DNA of 64,000 nucleotides from an uncultured Bacteroidales bacterium. Lineage in GTDB: Bacteria; Bacteroidota; Bacteroidia; Bacteroidales; Paludibacteraceae. Location: positions 1 through 64,000 of the forward strand of contig CAKULK010000004.1 in the NCBI GenBank assembly GCA_934667275.1, in the 5' to 3' direction. The position numbers and the translations under genes are program-made. Positions 43,347-54,157 of the stretch are shown here, one piece after another. Position 1 is the first letter of the stretch. Each line of letters begins with the position of its first letter. The notes below the pieces were generated by a model. It saw only the letters and a list, made by a program, of their open reading frames with translations, was not told the origin of the DNA and did not search any database.

Positions 43347-45281
43347 ATGAAGAGATTATCGGCTTTATTGTCAGTGGCGTGTGCAATGATAGTGCTTGCG
43401 CCTGTTGGTTTTGCTGCCAGTCCGAAGCGTGAGATGCGTGCGACGTGGCTGACATCTGTGGCGAATATCGATTGGCCCAAGGCAGGCACCACGGGCATAG
43501 AGGCGCAGAAGAAGGACTTGGTGCGTATGTTGGATTCGATTCAGTCGATGAATATGAATACGGTGTTCTTTCATATCCGTCCTGCGTGCGACGCGCTGTA
43601 CAGGTCGAGTTATGAGCCGTGGTCGAGTTACCTCAATCACGGGCGCGGAGTGGACCCCGGGTATGACCCGCTGGCGTTCTGCATAGAGGAGTGCCACAAG
43701 CGCGGGTTGAGTTGCCATGGTTGGATAAACCCCTACCGCTACGGCTCGCGAGGCAGTTATGACTGGACGGGGAACAACGATACCACCCGACTGAACTACA
43801 AACATTCGCACCCCGAATGGTTGTTATGGTACAAGAGCGACATCATCCTTGACCCCGCGTTGCCCGAGGTAAGGCAGCAGATAAAGAACGTGGTGGGCGA
43901 CATTATCGCACACTATGACATCGACGGCATACTGATGGACGACTATTTCTACCCCTACGGCGGCACGACCAATCAGGACTCGACCAGCGTGCGGACATTG
44001 AAGCCCGACGGCATCAGTGTGGACGACTGGCGCAGGCAGAACGTGAACAAGATGGTGAAGGATGTGTACGACACTATTCAGGCTGTAAAACCGTGGGTAA
44101 CCTTCGGCGTGTCACCATTTGGAATATGGACGACCAACTACGCGGTGGCAAAGCAGCGCGGATACACGCTGCCGAGCAACATCTCGGGCGGGAATATGTA
44201 TCAAGAGATATATTGTGACCCCGTGGCATGGCTGGAAGAGGGGACGGTGGACTATTTGTCGCCACAGTTGTACTGGAAGATAGGTGGCGGACAGGACTAC
44301 AAGACATTGAGCAAATGGTGGGGCGATATGTGCAACCGCTTTGGCAAGCACTTCTATTCAAGTATGGCGATATACCGCTATCAAGACGGCACATTCAGCG
44401 TGAGCGAGATACAGCAGCAGGCACAACTAAACCGCACCGTGACGGACAATGCACCAGGGGCGGTGTTCTACCAGACAATGGGTTGGATATACGACAAGAA
44501 ACTGCGCAAGGCATTCAAGGGCGAGGAGTTTCATTACCCCGCTTTGCCGCCTGCGATAAACTGGAAAACCGCACGCGAGCGCGCTATGGTGGAGAACCTG
44601 CAGCAGAACGGGCGCACGCTGACATGGACACATACGGACGATGATGTGCACTTTGCGGTGTATGCGGTGGCGAACAGTTTCCGCAACCGGGTGGGCGTGT
44701 ACTCGTTGGGCGAGGCAGTGCTGGGCGTGACCTACGACAAGACATTCACGCTGCCCGAGGGCATGAACGAAAGCGGCTACAGGATTGCCGTGAGCGTGGT
44801 GGACAAATACAACAATGAGTATGCGCTGCGGATATTGGGCGAGGACAAGTGCGAGGCGGTGAGCACCACGCTGGTGAGCCCGAACAACGGCGATGCGCGC
44901 AAGTTGCCGACGGTATTCCAATGGGCGTTTGTGCCGAAAGCGGACAGTTACGTGCTGCAGATAGCACGCGACGAGGCGATGACAGATATTGTGATGGCGC
45001 AAGAAGTGACGGGCACGTCTTTCTCAACAGATATGCGACTGAACCTGCAGCAACTGCCGTTGGGCACGTACTACTGGCGTGTGAAGACGCGCATACCCAA
45101 CTCGGGCGACTGCTGGAGCGAGGTGCGCAAGGTGGAGTTCTCGACAGCGGATGCGGTGGAGAATATCGGCACGGACGACAGCCAATGGGCAAGCCGCAAG
45201 TGGATAGAGGACGGAGTGCTGAGGATAGAGCATGCGGGGAGAGTGTATGACGCACAAGGTAATGTGCTGAAAGACAGATAG
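43347..45281 (+). CDS. Glycosyl hydrolase-like 10 (GHL10/YngK-type) protein
   Basis: The product has 644 residues from ATG 43347, which gives a proper signal peptide (ALLSVACAMIVLAPVGFAA). A catalytic-type barrel (about 25-330) follows: KREMRATWLTSVANIDWP, MNMNTVFFHIRPACDALY, GWINPYRYG and IDGILMDDYFYPYGG. This is the DUF187/GHL10 family, as in B. subtilis YngK. Fibronectin-like strands follow (about 420-620). The end (RIEHAGRVYDAQGNVLKDR) is a sorting-tail remnant. The family is thought to hydrolyse glycosides; peptidoglycan-related activity is suggested by its neighbours. The amidase gene begins 35 nt downstream. Confidence 0.8.
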   Translation: MKRLSALLSVACAMIVLAPVGFAASPKREMRATWLTSVANIDWPKAGTTGIEAQKKDLVRMLDSIQSMNMNTVFFHIRPACDALYRSSYEPWSSYLNHGRGVDPGYDPLAFCIEECHKRGLSCHGWINPYRYGSRGSYDWTGNNDTTRLNYKHSHPEWLLWYKSDIILDPALPEVRQQIKNVVGDIIAHYDIDGILMDDYFYPYGGTTNQDSTSVRTLKPDGISVDDWRRQNVNKMVKDVYDTIQAVKPWVTFGVSPFGIWTTNYAVAKQRGYTLPSNISGGNMYQEIYCDPVAWLEEGTVDYLSPQLYWKIGGGQDYKTLSKWWGDMCNRFGKHFYSSMAIYRYQDGTFSVSEIQQQAQLNRTVTDNAPGAVFYQTMGWIYDKKLRKAFKGEEFHYPALPPAINWKTARERAMVENLQQNGRTLTWTHTDDDVHFAVYAVANSFRNRVGVYSLGEAVLGVTYDKTFTLPEGMNESGYRIAVSVVDKYNNEYALRILGEDKCEAVSTTLVSPNNGDARKLPTVFQWAFVPKADSYVLQIARDEAMTDIVMAQEVTGTSFSTDMRLNLQQLPLGTYYWRVKTRIPNSGDCWSEVRKVEFSTADAVENIGTDDSQWASRKWIEDGVLRIEHAGRVYDAQGNVLKDR

Positions 45282-45316
45282 TAAACAAAGATATTAACAA
45301 TCCAATACCGAACAGT

Positions 45317-48300
45317 ATGAGAAGATTTTTTACTCTTTTAGGGCTGGTGGCAGCGATGGTTGCCTTTGCCAAAACGAGCGTTACGATTCAGGACCAGAAG
45401 ATGGTGGTGACACGTGACGGCGAGAGTTATGTGCTGACGCCTAACGGCGAGGATGCCAGTTATTTCTGGGCAAGCGTGTCGCCCGATGAGCAGCACCTGG
45501 TGTATGTTACGGCACGTTATGGCACGTTTGTGTGCGACATAGACGGACAGCACGTGCAGTCGATGGGGCGTATGAATGCGCCGAAATGGATAGACAACCG
45601 CCATGTGGCAGGTATGCAGGAGTTCTATACGGGGCATGACGAGATAGACCATATCCGTTATATCGCCCGCAGTATAGACGGGCGCGACACCCGTGACCTC
45701 AGTACGGTGGAGCAGCAGGTGTTTGTGGAGGCGGAGAATGTGCGTCTGGCAGCCGAGAAGAAGCGTCAGGCAGCGCGTTTGGCAGCCCGCCGCGATGCAC
45801 AGCAAGAGGCAGGGCTGAAGGGCATAAAGATATATATCAACCCCGGGCACGGAGGACATGATGCAAACGACCGCAGTATATGGACGATACCTGTACCCGA
45901 GGTGTGGACCAACCCCAAAGGCTACTGGGAGAGCAACTCGAACCTTGTGAAGGGTTTGGCACTCCGTGATATGCTGGAGAAAGCGGGTGCGACGGTGATT
46001 ATGTCGCGCACGACGAACAAGTCGGGTAACCGCGATGTGAGTTACTATCCGAATGCGACGGCAGAGGAGTTGGAGGAGTTGAGGAACGGTGATGACCGCG
46101 ACTTGAGTGCGATAGCCGAAGAGGCAAATGCCAACAATGTGGACCACTTTATCTCGATTCACTCCAATGCGCTAAACTCGCAGACCAACTATTTGCTGAT
46201 GCTGTATCACGGTAGAACCGGCGAACCGACCGTGGCACAGAGCGACCAGATGGCTGCCAGCAGCGGTGAGATACAGATAACCAACCCGCTGACCGTATGG
46301 ACGAGTCCGAAGCCTATCCTGCGCGGCGACTTGAGTTTCTATGGGGACGATATGGGATTGGGCGTGTTGCGTCCGCTGACAGTGCCAGGGTTCCTGAGCG
46401 AGGGGTCTTTCCATGACTATGCGCCCGAAACACACCGTCTGTGCAATGATGACTATTGCAAGTTGGAGGCACTGCGTATGTACCAGCACTTCCACAAGTG
46501 GTTCAAGCGCGAGTTGCCGCAGACAGCCACCATCAGCGGTTGGGTGAAGTCAAGCAATGAGTTGGTGGATGTGCTCAACCAGCCGAAGTTTGTGTATGTG
46601 CCCAACAGCGATGACCAGTGGTTACCGTTGAATGGTGCAAAAGTGGAATTGTATAAGGGCGATACGAAGATTGCCGAGAAGACGACCGATGACTGGTACA
46701 ATGGTGTCTTTGCCTTCTACGACCTTGAGCCGGGAGACTATCGTCTTGTGGCCGGCAAGGATAAGTACAGCACCCTCGAAACCAATGTCACGGTGAAAGC
46801 CGAAGAGATTGCAGGAGTGAAGATGCAACTCAAGAATATCCGTCTGCAGGCAGCCGACTATCCGTGCACGGAGAGCGATGCCATTGCGTTAGATACCTAC
46901 GAGTTCGAGGCCGCAGGTGCCAAGACGACATGCCCTGCCGGAGTAACGCGTGCGCTCTATCGCAACGGCAAGTGCTACTTGCTGGTGAACGGCGTAGTGA
47001 AGTCCTACAACACCGATATGACCGGCGAGACCGTCCTGCCTATGCCCGAAGGAGTAACGCTTTGCGATATAGGATTCAGTGCGGACGACTACTTGGTGGG
47101 CAAGGTGGCAGACAAGGGCACTTTCTATATGTGGGACGAGAAGATGGAGAACCCAACAGTATTGTTCGATTGCGACAACGTATGGGGTAACTCATTCGCT
47201 ATCAGTGGTGCGGCATGGTGCAGCCAATATGTATTAGGCAGAGACAAAGCCGTCAGTGATATTCAGTATAATGCAGATGCCGAGGGTGATAAAGCCACGG
47301 TGACAACAAGGGAATTCAGTACGGACTACACCGGCAAGCAACTGACCATTGACCCGTTTGGCAAGGTTTGCGACATAGCGGGCGTTAGTTTCTTCTGCTA
47401 TGCAGGGCACTACTACATGGCACGTCCTGTGAGCGACGGCAAGGCAAAAGTCGGCTTCCGTCTGTATGACGTTACCGAGGGTATGGACAAGGCACAAGAA
47501 GTTAGCAGCCAATACCCCGAGGCTGGTCTCGGCGAGGCAGAGGCTGCGTATATGAGCACCATGGCATGGGTGGACGGATATACCATTCATGTCATCGTGT
47601 TGGCAGACGGCGAGGGTGTGCAGCACTTCCAGTCGCTGTCGTCGCCGGTGGCAAACATCTACGCGGGCGAGTTGGATTGCGATGGCACGAACTTCTATTT
47701 CCGCCTCAACGAGGACGCTTCCAACGTGAGCATCACCATTGAGAAGGACAACGAGATAGTGGATACCCACGTGATAGGTGCCTTGGGCAAGGGTGCACAC
47801 ACGGTGGCTAATCCGTTTGTAGGCAAGGTATTCGACCACTACAGCATCACGACTTCGGCACGCGCTATTGCTTATCCTGCCAAAATCAGCACCGATGACG
47901 AGGTGTTCCAGTTCTATGCTGCACGCGGTGTGGCAGTGGACAAGACGCCGTCCAGCCCGTATTTCGGACGGGTGTATGTCAGCAACTCGGTAGGTGGCGA
48001 GTGTTCTGAGGGTACGGCACCTTCGTTCCGCAATTCGGAGATGGGTGTGTTCGTATTGGGCAACGACCTGACCGATGTTACCAACCAAGGCGGCAAGGCA
48101 TATACAGGTGAGGTAGAGTGGGGCGAAAACGCAGCCGCATCTAACTATCAATTTGCGTTGGCACGTCCTACGGTAGCACCCAACGGCGATGTGTTTGTTC
48201 CCAGCACGTCCTTTGGCTCGGCGGGTGTGTATGTGATGAACCCTGCCGAGCCTGATAGTGCTTTCACGCCTGTCTTCAGCGGCAAGCGCAGCAAGTCCAC

Positions 48301-49123
48301 AGGACAAATCAAGTCGGGCTCGAAGGTCATCACCAACCCCGTGATGAGTTGTGTGGTGCTCGGCACGGGCAAGGACGAAGTGCTCTACACCTACGACCGC
48401 GACAATAGTATGGGTACCGTTTATAGCAATATCAACCAGTACAATATCGGCGAGCAAGAGGCACTGCCTTGGACCACTACGCCGTCGGCAGTGTTCTTCA
48501 ACGACCTCAACACGGGTTCGCACATGCAGAATGGTAGCGGTGAGTTGGCTTACGACCAGCGCGGCGGCTTCTTTATGAGCCAATACCGCTACAATAGTAG
48601 TGCTGCCATTCCTGCTCTCCTTCACGTGAACGCCAAGGGCGAGATAGACTTCAATATCGCCAACAACGGTATTGACGGTTCGCACCAAGGCGGTATGGGT
48701 ATCAGTGCAGACGGCAACATGATTGCCATTGGTGCGGCTGCAGGTACCGTGAAGGTCTGGGACGTAACCTACAACGAGACTACGGGTGCACCCTCACTCA
48801 CCGAAAAGTGCATCATTGAGTGGGACACCAAGGGCAATACAATGGGCGTGGACTTTGATGCTGCAGGCAACCTGTACATCGTCTCCAACTCCAATGAGCG
48901 CTTGATGGTCTATGCCCTGCCTAACACCAACAACACCTATACAACACGCGTACCCGTACGCGAGGGTATTCAGTTCCCGATGGGTGTTGATGAGGTGAAT
49001 GCAGACACCACACCCGCCATGCGCCAGGGCATCTACACCGTCACGGGGCAGTACCTGGGCACCGACGATAGCCGCCTGCCTGCAGGCATGTATATCATTA
49101 ATGGCAAGAAAGTAATCAAATGA
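45317..49123 (+). CDS. Secreted N-acetylmuramoyl-L-alanine amidase with propeller domain
   Basis: The product has 1268 residues. A signal peptide (1-19) and an N-terminal domain (20-165) precede an Amidase_3 domain (about 170-395) with zinc ligands His 178 (NPGHGGHD), Glu 205 (YWESNSNLV) and His 282 (SIHSNA). The motif LSEGSFHDY probably supplies the catalytic Glu. A carboxypeptidase-regulatory-like domain (about 405-510) and a beta-propeller-like region (about 560-1210) homologous to the 41351 product follow. The end, MRQGIYTVTGQYLG then RLPAGMYIINGKKVIK, is a T9SS-like tail. The enzyme should cut the MurNAc-L-Ala bond and strip peptides from wall glycan. Its stop overlaps the start of susC. 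Confidence 0.9.
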   Translation: MRRFFTLLGLVAAMVAFAKTSVTIQDQKMVVTRDGESYVLTPNGEDASYFWASVSPDEQHLVYVTARYGTFVCDIDGQHVQSMGRMNAPKWIDNRHVAGMQEFYTGHDEIDHIRYIARSIDGRDTRDLSTVEQQVFVEAENVRLAAEKKRQAARLAARRDAQQEAGLKGIKIYINPGHGGHDANDRSIWTIPVPEVWTNPKGYWESNSNLVKGLALRDMLEKAGATVIMSRTTNKSGNRDVSYYPNATAEELEELRNGDDRDLSAIAEEANANNVDHFISIHSNALNSQTNYLLMLYHGRTGEPTVAQSDQMAASSGEIQITNPLTVWTSPKPILRGDLSFYGDDMGLGVLRPLTVPGFLSEGSFHDYAPETHRLCNDDYCKLEALRMYQHFHKWFKRELPQTATISGWVKSSNELVDVLNQPKFVYVPNSDDQWLPLNGAKVELYKGDTKIAEKTTDDWYNGVFAFYDLEPGDYRLVAGKDKYSTLETNVTVKAEEIAGVKMQLKNIRLQAADYPCTESDAIALDTYEFEAAGAKTTCPAGVTRALYRNGKCYLLVNGVVKSYNTDMTGETVLPMPEGVTLCDIGFSADDYLVGKVADKGTFYMWDEKMENPTVLFDCDNVWGNSFAISGAAWCSQYVLGRDKAVSDIQYNADAEGDKATVTTREFSTDYTGKQLTIDPFGKVCDIAGVSFFCYAGHYYMARPVSDGKAKVGFRLYDVTEGMDKAQEVSSQYPEAGLGEAEAAYMSTMAWVDGYTIHVIVLADGEGVQHFQSLSSPVANIYAGELDCDGTNFYFRLNEDASNVSITIEKDNEIVDTHVIGALGKGAHTVANPFVGKVFDHYSITTSARAIAYPAKISTDDEVFQFYAARGVAVDKTPSSPYFGRVYVSNSVGGECSEGTAPSFRNSEMGVFVLGNDLTDVTNQGGKAYTGEVEWGENAAASNYQFALARPTVAPNGDVFVPSTSFGSAGVYVMNPAEPDSAFTPVFSGKRSKSTGQIKSGSKVITNPVMSCVVLGTGKDEVLYTYDRDNSMGTVYSNINQYNIGEQEALPWTTTPSAVFFNDLNTGSHMQNGSGELAYDQRGGFFMSQYRYNSSAAIPALLHVNAKGEIDFNIANNGIDGSHQGGMGISADGNMIAIGAAAGTVKVWDVTYNETTGAPSLTEKCIIEWDTKGNTMGVDFDAAGNLYIVSNSNERLMVYALPNTNNTYTTRVPVREGIQFPMGVDEVNADTTPAMRQGIYTVTGQYLGTDDSRLPAGMYIINGKKVIK

Positions 49124-52100
49124 AACGATTAGCAACCATACTATTGGCATTGGCTACCCTCTGTGTAGCCAATGCTGCTACCATTACCGGCAAGGTAACT
49201 GACGGCGCAGGCGAACCCCTGATAGGCGTCAGCGTATTAGTGGTGGGTACCACAACCGGAACCATCACCGATTTCGACGGCAACTACGCCATTGAGGCAG
49301 ATGCCAAGGCGCAACTGCGCTTCTCCTATATCGGCTACAACACCCTTACCGAATCCGTCAATCAGCGCACCGTTATCAATGTCACGTTGCGCGAGGACAA
49401 CAAGATGCTCGACGAGGTGGTCGTAGTCGGCTACGACACCCAGCGCAAAGCCAACCTGACGGGTGCCGTGGGGTCCGTGAGTGTGGAAGATCAGTTGGAG
49501 GGACGTCCTATCGCCAACGTGGGTACGGGTCTGCAAGGTGCCGTTCCCGGTCTGACCATCACCCAGTCGTCAGGACGATTGGGCGACACGCCTAAGTTCC
49601 GTATCCGTGGTGCGGTCGGCACTCTGCTCAACGAGGGCAACGATGCCAGCCAGCCGCTTATCCTTGTGGACGGCGTGGAGATTAGCGACATCTCTATGGT
49701 CAATGCCGATGATATTCAGGACATCTCTGTGCTCAAGGACGCGGCATCCTCCAGTATCTACGGTACACGTGCCGCCTTTGGTGTGATACTGATTACCACC
49801 AAGTCGGGTGCAGGTGCGCAGTCCAAGTTCACGGTCAACTACTCCAACAACTTCTCGTGGGCTACCCCGACGGCACTGCCCGAGGTGGCAAAGTCGTATA
49901 TCGGTGCGGAGATGGCTCTTGAGGCACGTCAGCGTCGTACTCCGGGTACCACGGTCTTTGCCAACGCTTGCGGGTTGGTATGGGATGCCGAGGACATCGA
50001 GAATATGAAAGAGTGGGACCGTATGTACGGCAGCCAGAACCTCGGGCCCGAGATGGTGGAGGGGCGTGACTTTGTCATCAAGTCCGGCACCCCGCATTTC
50101 TACCGCGGTTGGAACGCTGCCGACGAGTATATCAAGGACTTCTCCTTCTCGCAGCAGCACAACCTCAGTTTCAGCGGCACGGCGGGCAAGACTAACTACT
50201 ATATGGGTCTCAGTTATATGGGGCAGGGCGGTGTCGTGAAGGTCAACCCCGACCAGTACGACCGCTATTCGGTGAATTTCTCCACCGACACAGAAATCAA
50301 GTCATGGCTTCACGTCCGCAGCAAGGCACTCTACACGCGTACCGACCTTGAGACGCCTTTCAACTACGGCACATCTAATTACGATGCTCTCTACTATCTC
50401 TACCGTTGGCCTGCTATCATGCCTTACGGCACCTACGAGGGACACCCATTCCGCAACTCGGTCACTGAGACCGCTGCGGCGAATATGAACAGCAACATCA
50501 AGGACTATATGCGTATGTCCGTAGGGGCTACTTTCACGCTCGGCATACCCGACCTGACCCTCGACCTTGATTACACCTACAACCTTGACAACCAAAGCAT
50601 CACCCAGCGCGGTGGCACTGTTGGTGGTTGGGATTTCTGGAGCGGCAGCATGCAATTGGTGGACAACTGGGCTGCCACTTCGCGCAACAAGATTGACAAG
50701 TATATCTACCACCGCAACTACCATGCGGGCAACGCCGTCCTTCGCTACAAACACACATGGAACGATGCCCACAGCTTCAATGTCTTTGCGGGTATGAATA
50801 TCGAGTACAAGGAGGTGGACTACGTCAACGCCGAGAAGCGTGACCTCCTCGACCAGAACAAGGCGGAAATCTCCCTTGCCACGGGTGAGAACTTCATCTA
50901 CGGCAACCATACCTCGTGGGCAATCATGGGCTTCTTTGCGCGTGCCAACTATGCTTACCGCAACCGTTACCTCGTTGAGTTGAACGGACGTTTCGACGGT
51001 TCCTCGCGTTTCCCCGCCGACCAGCGTTGGGGCTTCTTCCCGTCTGCTTCACTCGGTTGGGTGGCAAGCGAGGAGAACTTCTGGGATGTCCTCAACCCGT
51101 GGTGGAGTTTCTTCAAGATTCGCGGCTCGTACGGCTCTATCGGCAACCAGGACATTGGCAACAACCGTTTCCGTGCCATCATGAGTTCCTACAACAGCGG
51201 CTGGATTGTCGGCTCCACCAACATGCTGACTTTCTCCCTGCCTACCGCCATTGCCGACGGCTTCACATGGGAGACCATTAAGACCATGAACCTTGGTATC
51301 GACACTCGTTTCTTCAACGACGACCTGGGTGTCAGTTTCGACCTCTACCGCCGTATCAACGACGGTATGGTAGTGGGCGGCACCGAAGTTCCCAGCACTT
51401 TCGGAGCCACCGCGCCCTACGAGAACGCAGCCCAACTCACCACCAACGGTTGGGAACTCTCTCTCGACTACCACCACCGCTTCTCCAACGGATTGCGCCT
51501 CAACCTGACCGCCAACCTCGCCGATGCGCTCACTATCGTTACCAAGCACCCCCGCAAGAACACTTCCGTTCTCGACGGCAGCAACTACGAGGGCAAGATA
51601 TATGGTGAGATATGGGGCTTCACTACCGACCGCCTCTTCCAAGAGGACGACTTCAATGCCGACGGCACCCTCGTGGACGGCATCGCCTCGCAGTCCTATT
51701 TCGAGAAGATGAACGGCTACGGCTACAAGTACGGACCCGGTGATGTCAAGTATATGGACCTCGACGGTGACGGTGAAATCACGTGGGGCGACAAGACCGC
51801 TGCCAACCCGGGCGACTGGCGTCGTATCGGCAACACCACTCCGCGCTATGAGTACAACTTCAAGATTGGTATCGACTGGTACGGCGTGGACCTCAACCTG
51901 CTCTTCCAAGGCGTCGGCTCGCGTCAATACTGGGCTACGGGCACTATGATGATACCCGGATGGAACTTCTCCGAGGGCACCTACTATGCCCACCAGACCG
52001 ACTACTGGAAGCCCGACCACACCGATGCTTTCTACCCCCGTCTCACCGAGACCAACCAGCCCGGGCAGTACTCGGCGGCGGCTTTCAACTTCCTCTGCCA

Positions 52101-52368
52101 GACGCGCTATCTCCTCGACATGAGTTACCTGCGTCTCAAGAACATCACCCTCGGTTACAGCCTGCCCGAAAAGGCACTCCGCAAGATGCACTTCTCCAAG
52201 TTCCGCATCTATTTCAGTGCCGAGAACGTATGTGAGTTCGACCACCTCGGCAACCTGCCCATCGACCCGGAGACCGACACCTCTACCGGCGACGGCGGAG
52301 CCATGGGATGGGGACGTATCTACCCCTTCACACGCCAACTCAGTTGTGGTCTCCAAATCTCGTTATAA
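49120..52368 (+). CDS. SusC/RagA TonB-dependent transporter
   Basis: The product has 1082 residues. A signal peptide (1-19) is followed by a carboxypeptidase-regulatory-like domain (about 21-105: ITGKVTDGAGEPLIGVSVLV), a TonB-box-like LDEVVVVGYD, the plug (PLILVDGVEI, SVLKDAASSSIYGTRAAFGV) and the barrel. Unlike the SusC at 26018 it has no STN domain, so it is not part of a sigma/anti-sigma circuit. The ATGA overlap with the amidase gene links its supply to that enzyme and suggests that wall fragments are its cargo. susD follows after 19 nt. Confidence 0.95.
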   Translation: MKRLATILLALATLCVANAATITGKVTDGAGEPLIGVSVLVVGTTTGTITDFDGNYAIEADAKAQLRFSYIGYNTLTESVNQRTVINVTLREDNKMLDEVVVVGYDTQRKANLTGAVGSVSVEDQLEGRPIANVGTGLQGAVPGLTITQSSGRLGDTPKFRIRGAVGTLLNEGNDASQPLILVDGVEISDISMVNADDIQDISVLKDAASSSIYGTRAAFGVILITTKSGAGAQSKFTVNYSNNFSWATPTALPEVAKSYIGAEMALEARQRRTPGTTVFANACGLVWDAEDIENMKEWDRMYGSQNLGPEMVEGRDFVIKSGTPHFYRGWNAADEYIKDFSFSQQHNLSFSGTAGKTNYYMGLSYMGQGGVVKVNPDQYDRYSVNFSTDTEIKSWLHVRSKALYTRTDLETPFNYGTSNYDALYYLYRWPAIMPYGTYEGHPFRNSVTETAAANMNSNIKDYMRMSVGATFTLGIPDLTLDLDYTYNLDNQSITQRGGTVGGWDFWSGSMQLVDNWAATSRNKIDKYIYHRNYHAGNAVLRYKHTWNDAHSFNVFAGMNIEYKEVDYVNAEKRDLLDQNKAEISLATGENFIYGNHTSWAIMGFFARANYAYRNRYLVELNGRFDGSSRFPADQRWGFFPSASLGWVASEENFWDVLNPWWSFFKIRGSYGSIGNQDIGNNRFRAIMSSYNSGWIVGSTNMLTFSLPTAIADGFTWETIKTMNLGIDTRFFNDDLGVSFDLYRRINDGMVVGGTEVPSTFGATAPYENAAQLTTNGWELSLDYHHRFSNGLRLNLTANLADALTIVTKHPRKNTSVLDGSNYEGKIYGEIWGFTTDRLFQEDDFNADGTLVDGIASQSYFEKMNGYGYKYGPGDVKYMDLDGDGEITWGDKTAANPGDWRRIGNTTPRYEYNFKIGIDWYGVDLNLLFQGVGSRQYWATGTMMIPGWNFSEGTYYAHQTDYWKPDHTDAFYPRLTETNQPGQYSAAAFNFLCQTRYLLDMSYLRLKNITLGYSLPEKALRKMHFSKFRIYFSAENVCEFDHLGNLPIDPETDTSTGDGGAMGWGRIYPFTRQLSCGLQISL

Positions 52369-52387
52369 TATTATATACTAATGACTT

Positions 52388-54157
52388 ATGAAGAATAATC
52401 ATATAATCCTTTCGCTCATCCTCGCCGCTCTCGCGCTGGCTTTCACGGGCTGCGAAGACTTCCTCAATCAGCCTGCCTACGACGACTTCACCGATGCCGA
52501 GTTCTGGCAAAACGAGGACCAGACACGTACCTATATGTACGGCTTCTACACCTCTGTCTTCTCGGGCTATGGCACGGGCACATCCCACGGACCGTTCCTC
52601 ATGGGGCAGACCAACAACGACGACTTTGCCTCCGACAAGCAGCAACTCAACCTCCGTCCCGAGGCAGTGCCTGTGTCCGACGGCTCGTGGTCGTTCTCCA
52701 ATATCCGCAGGGCGAACTATGTGCTCGAGAATATCGACCGTATTGATGCCAACGCGGCTACCAAGAACCACTGGCGCGGGGTGGCACGTTTCTTCCGTGC
52801 CTGCTACTACAGCAACCTCACCTTCACCTACGGCGATGTGCCTTGGTTCGACCGTGTGCCTGTGGCGAGCAGCAAAAAGGAGGACATGGACTACCTCTAC
52901 AAGGACCGCGACCCCCGCACCTACGTGGACGCGCGTATCCTCGAGGACTTCCGCTATGCCATGGATAGTGTCCGCGAGAACGATGGGGCGCAGCAAATCA
53001 ACCGTTATGTGGTGGCAGCCATAGCATCCCGCTATCTGCTCCGCGAGGGCACGTTCCTCAAGTATCATAATATCGACCTCGACATGGCAGAGCAGTGCCT
53101 GGTTGCCGCACGCGATGCCGCCCTGCTCGTCATGAACTCGGGCAAATACTCCATTGCGCCCTCCTACAAGTCGCTGTTCGTCAGCGAGGACCTCGCCGAC
53201 AATCCTGAAGTCATCATGTACCGTCACTACGAAGACGGCGTACTGGCGCACTCCACGCTCACGTACTCCTTCACCGAGGCGCAGGCGGGTCTCAGCAAAT
53301 CCCTCGCCGAGTCTTTCCTCACCGCCGATGGACTGCCTCTGTATGTCAAAGACCCCTTCTGGACGGCACGCACCGAGGGCGAGTTCTTCGCCAATCGTGA
53401 CCCGCGTCTCACCCAGTGTATCCGCCCGCACTACTACCTCAAGGGCACTGACACCAAGCCGTTCAACTACGCACTTTCGGGCTACTCATGGTGCAAGTTT
53501 ATGGACGACTCGCGTGCCACCACGCCGGAAGCCACATGGACGGGTTCCAAGAACGTTACCGATGCGCCCTGTCTGCGCTATGCCGAGGTGCTGCTCAACT
53601 ACGCCGAAGCAGCCTACGAACTGCATCTCCTCAACGCTTCCTATCCTTTTGCTGACGCGGAACTCGACCGTTCTATCAACCTCATCCGCGCCCGCAAAGA
53701 CGTCAATCTGCCTGCCCTGCGCGTCGTAGGCGACCAACCTTCCGTCAATGGCAAGGTCTTCGACGACCCGAAGCGTCTCGAGATTGACCAACTCGCCGAC
53801 GGTGGCATCACGCCTTCTATCTTGTGGGAGATACGCCGTGAACGCCGTATCGAACTGTGCATGGAGGGCTTCCGCCTCAACGACCTCAAGCGTTGGCGCA
53901 AACTCGACTACCTCTGGAACGGTTGCAATCCCGACATTCGCTATGGTGCTTACATCATTCCTGCCAACTATCCCACTATGGACAAGGAGATTGTCATCGA
54001 GGGGACACCTGAAAAGGGTGGGTATATCCTCCGCAACACCGAGGGGCAGCGTGAGCGTCCTGTCGCACGCAACTACGTCAATCCCGTGCCGTCAGGTCAA
54101 ATCACCTTGTACAAGACCAAGGGCTACACCCTCACCCAAACCAAGGAGTGGCAGTAG
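52388..54157 (+). CDS. SusD/RagB-family surface lipoprotein
   Basis: The product has 589 residues. The lipobox AFTGC gives a lipidated Cys at 22. EDFLNQPAYDDFTDAEFWQNEDQTRTYMYGFYT, cited here only as a region (about 23-55), and RGVARFFRACYYSNLTFTYG are SusD hallmarks, as are RYAEVLLNYAEAAYEL and WEIRRERRIELCMEGFRLND near the end. It pairs with the preceding SusC to bind oligomers at the surface. A weak hairpin follows the stop, so some transcription may continue to 54710. Confidence 0.95.
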   Translation: MKNNHIILSLILAALALAFTGCEDFLNQPAYDDFTDAEFWQNEDQTRTYMYGFYTSVFSGYGTGTSHGPFLMGQTNNDDFASDKQQLNLRPEAVPVSDGSWSFSNIRRANYVLENIDRIDANAATKNHWRGVARFFRACYYSNLTFTYGDVPWFDRVPVASSKKEDMDYLYKDRDPRTYVDARILEDFRYAMDSVRENDGAQQINRYVVAAIASRYLLREGTFLKYHNIDLDMAEQCLVAARDAALLVMNSGKYSIAPSYKSLFVSEDLADNPEVIMYRHYEDGVLAHSTLTYSFTEAQAGLSKSLAESFLTADGLPLYVKDPFWTARTEGEFFANRDPRLTQCIRPHYYLKGTDTKPFNYALSGYSWCKFMDDSRATTPEATWTGSKNVTDAPCLRYAEVLLNYAEAAYELHLLNASYPFADAELDRSINLIRARKDVNLPALRVVGDQPSVNGKVFDDPKRLEIDQLADGGITPSILWEIRRERRIELCMEGFRLNDLKRWRKLDYLWNGCNPDIRYGAYIIPANYPTMDKEIVIEGTPEKGGYILRNTEGQRERPVARNYVNPVPSGQITLYKTKGYTLTQTKEWQ

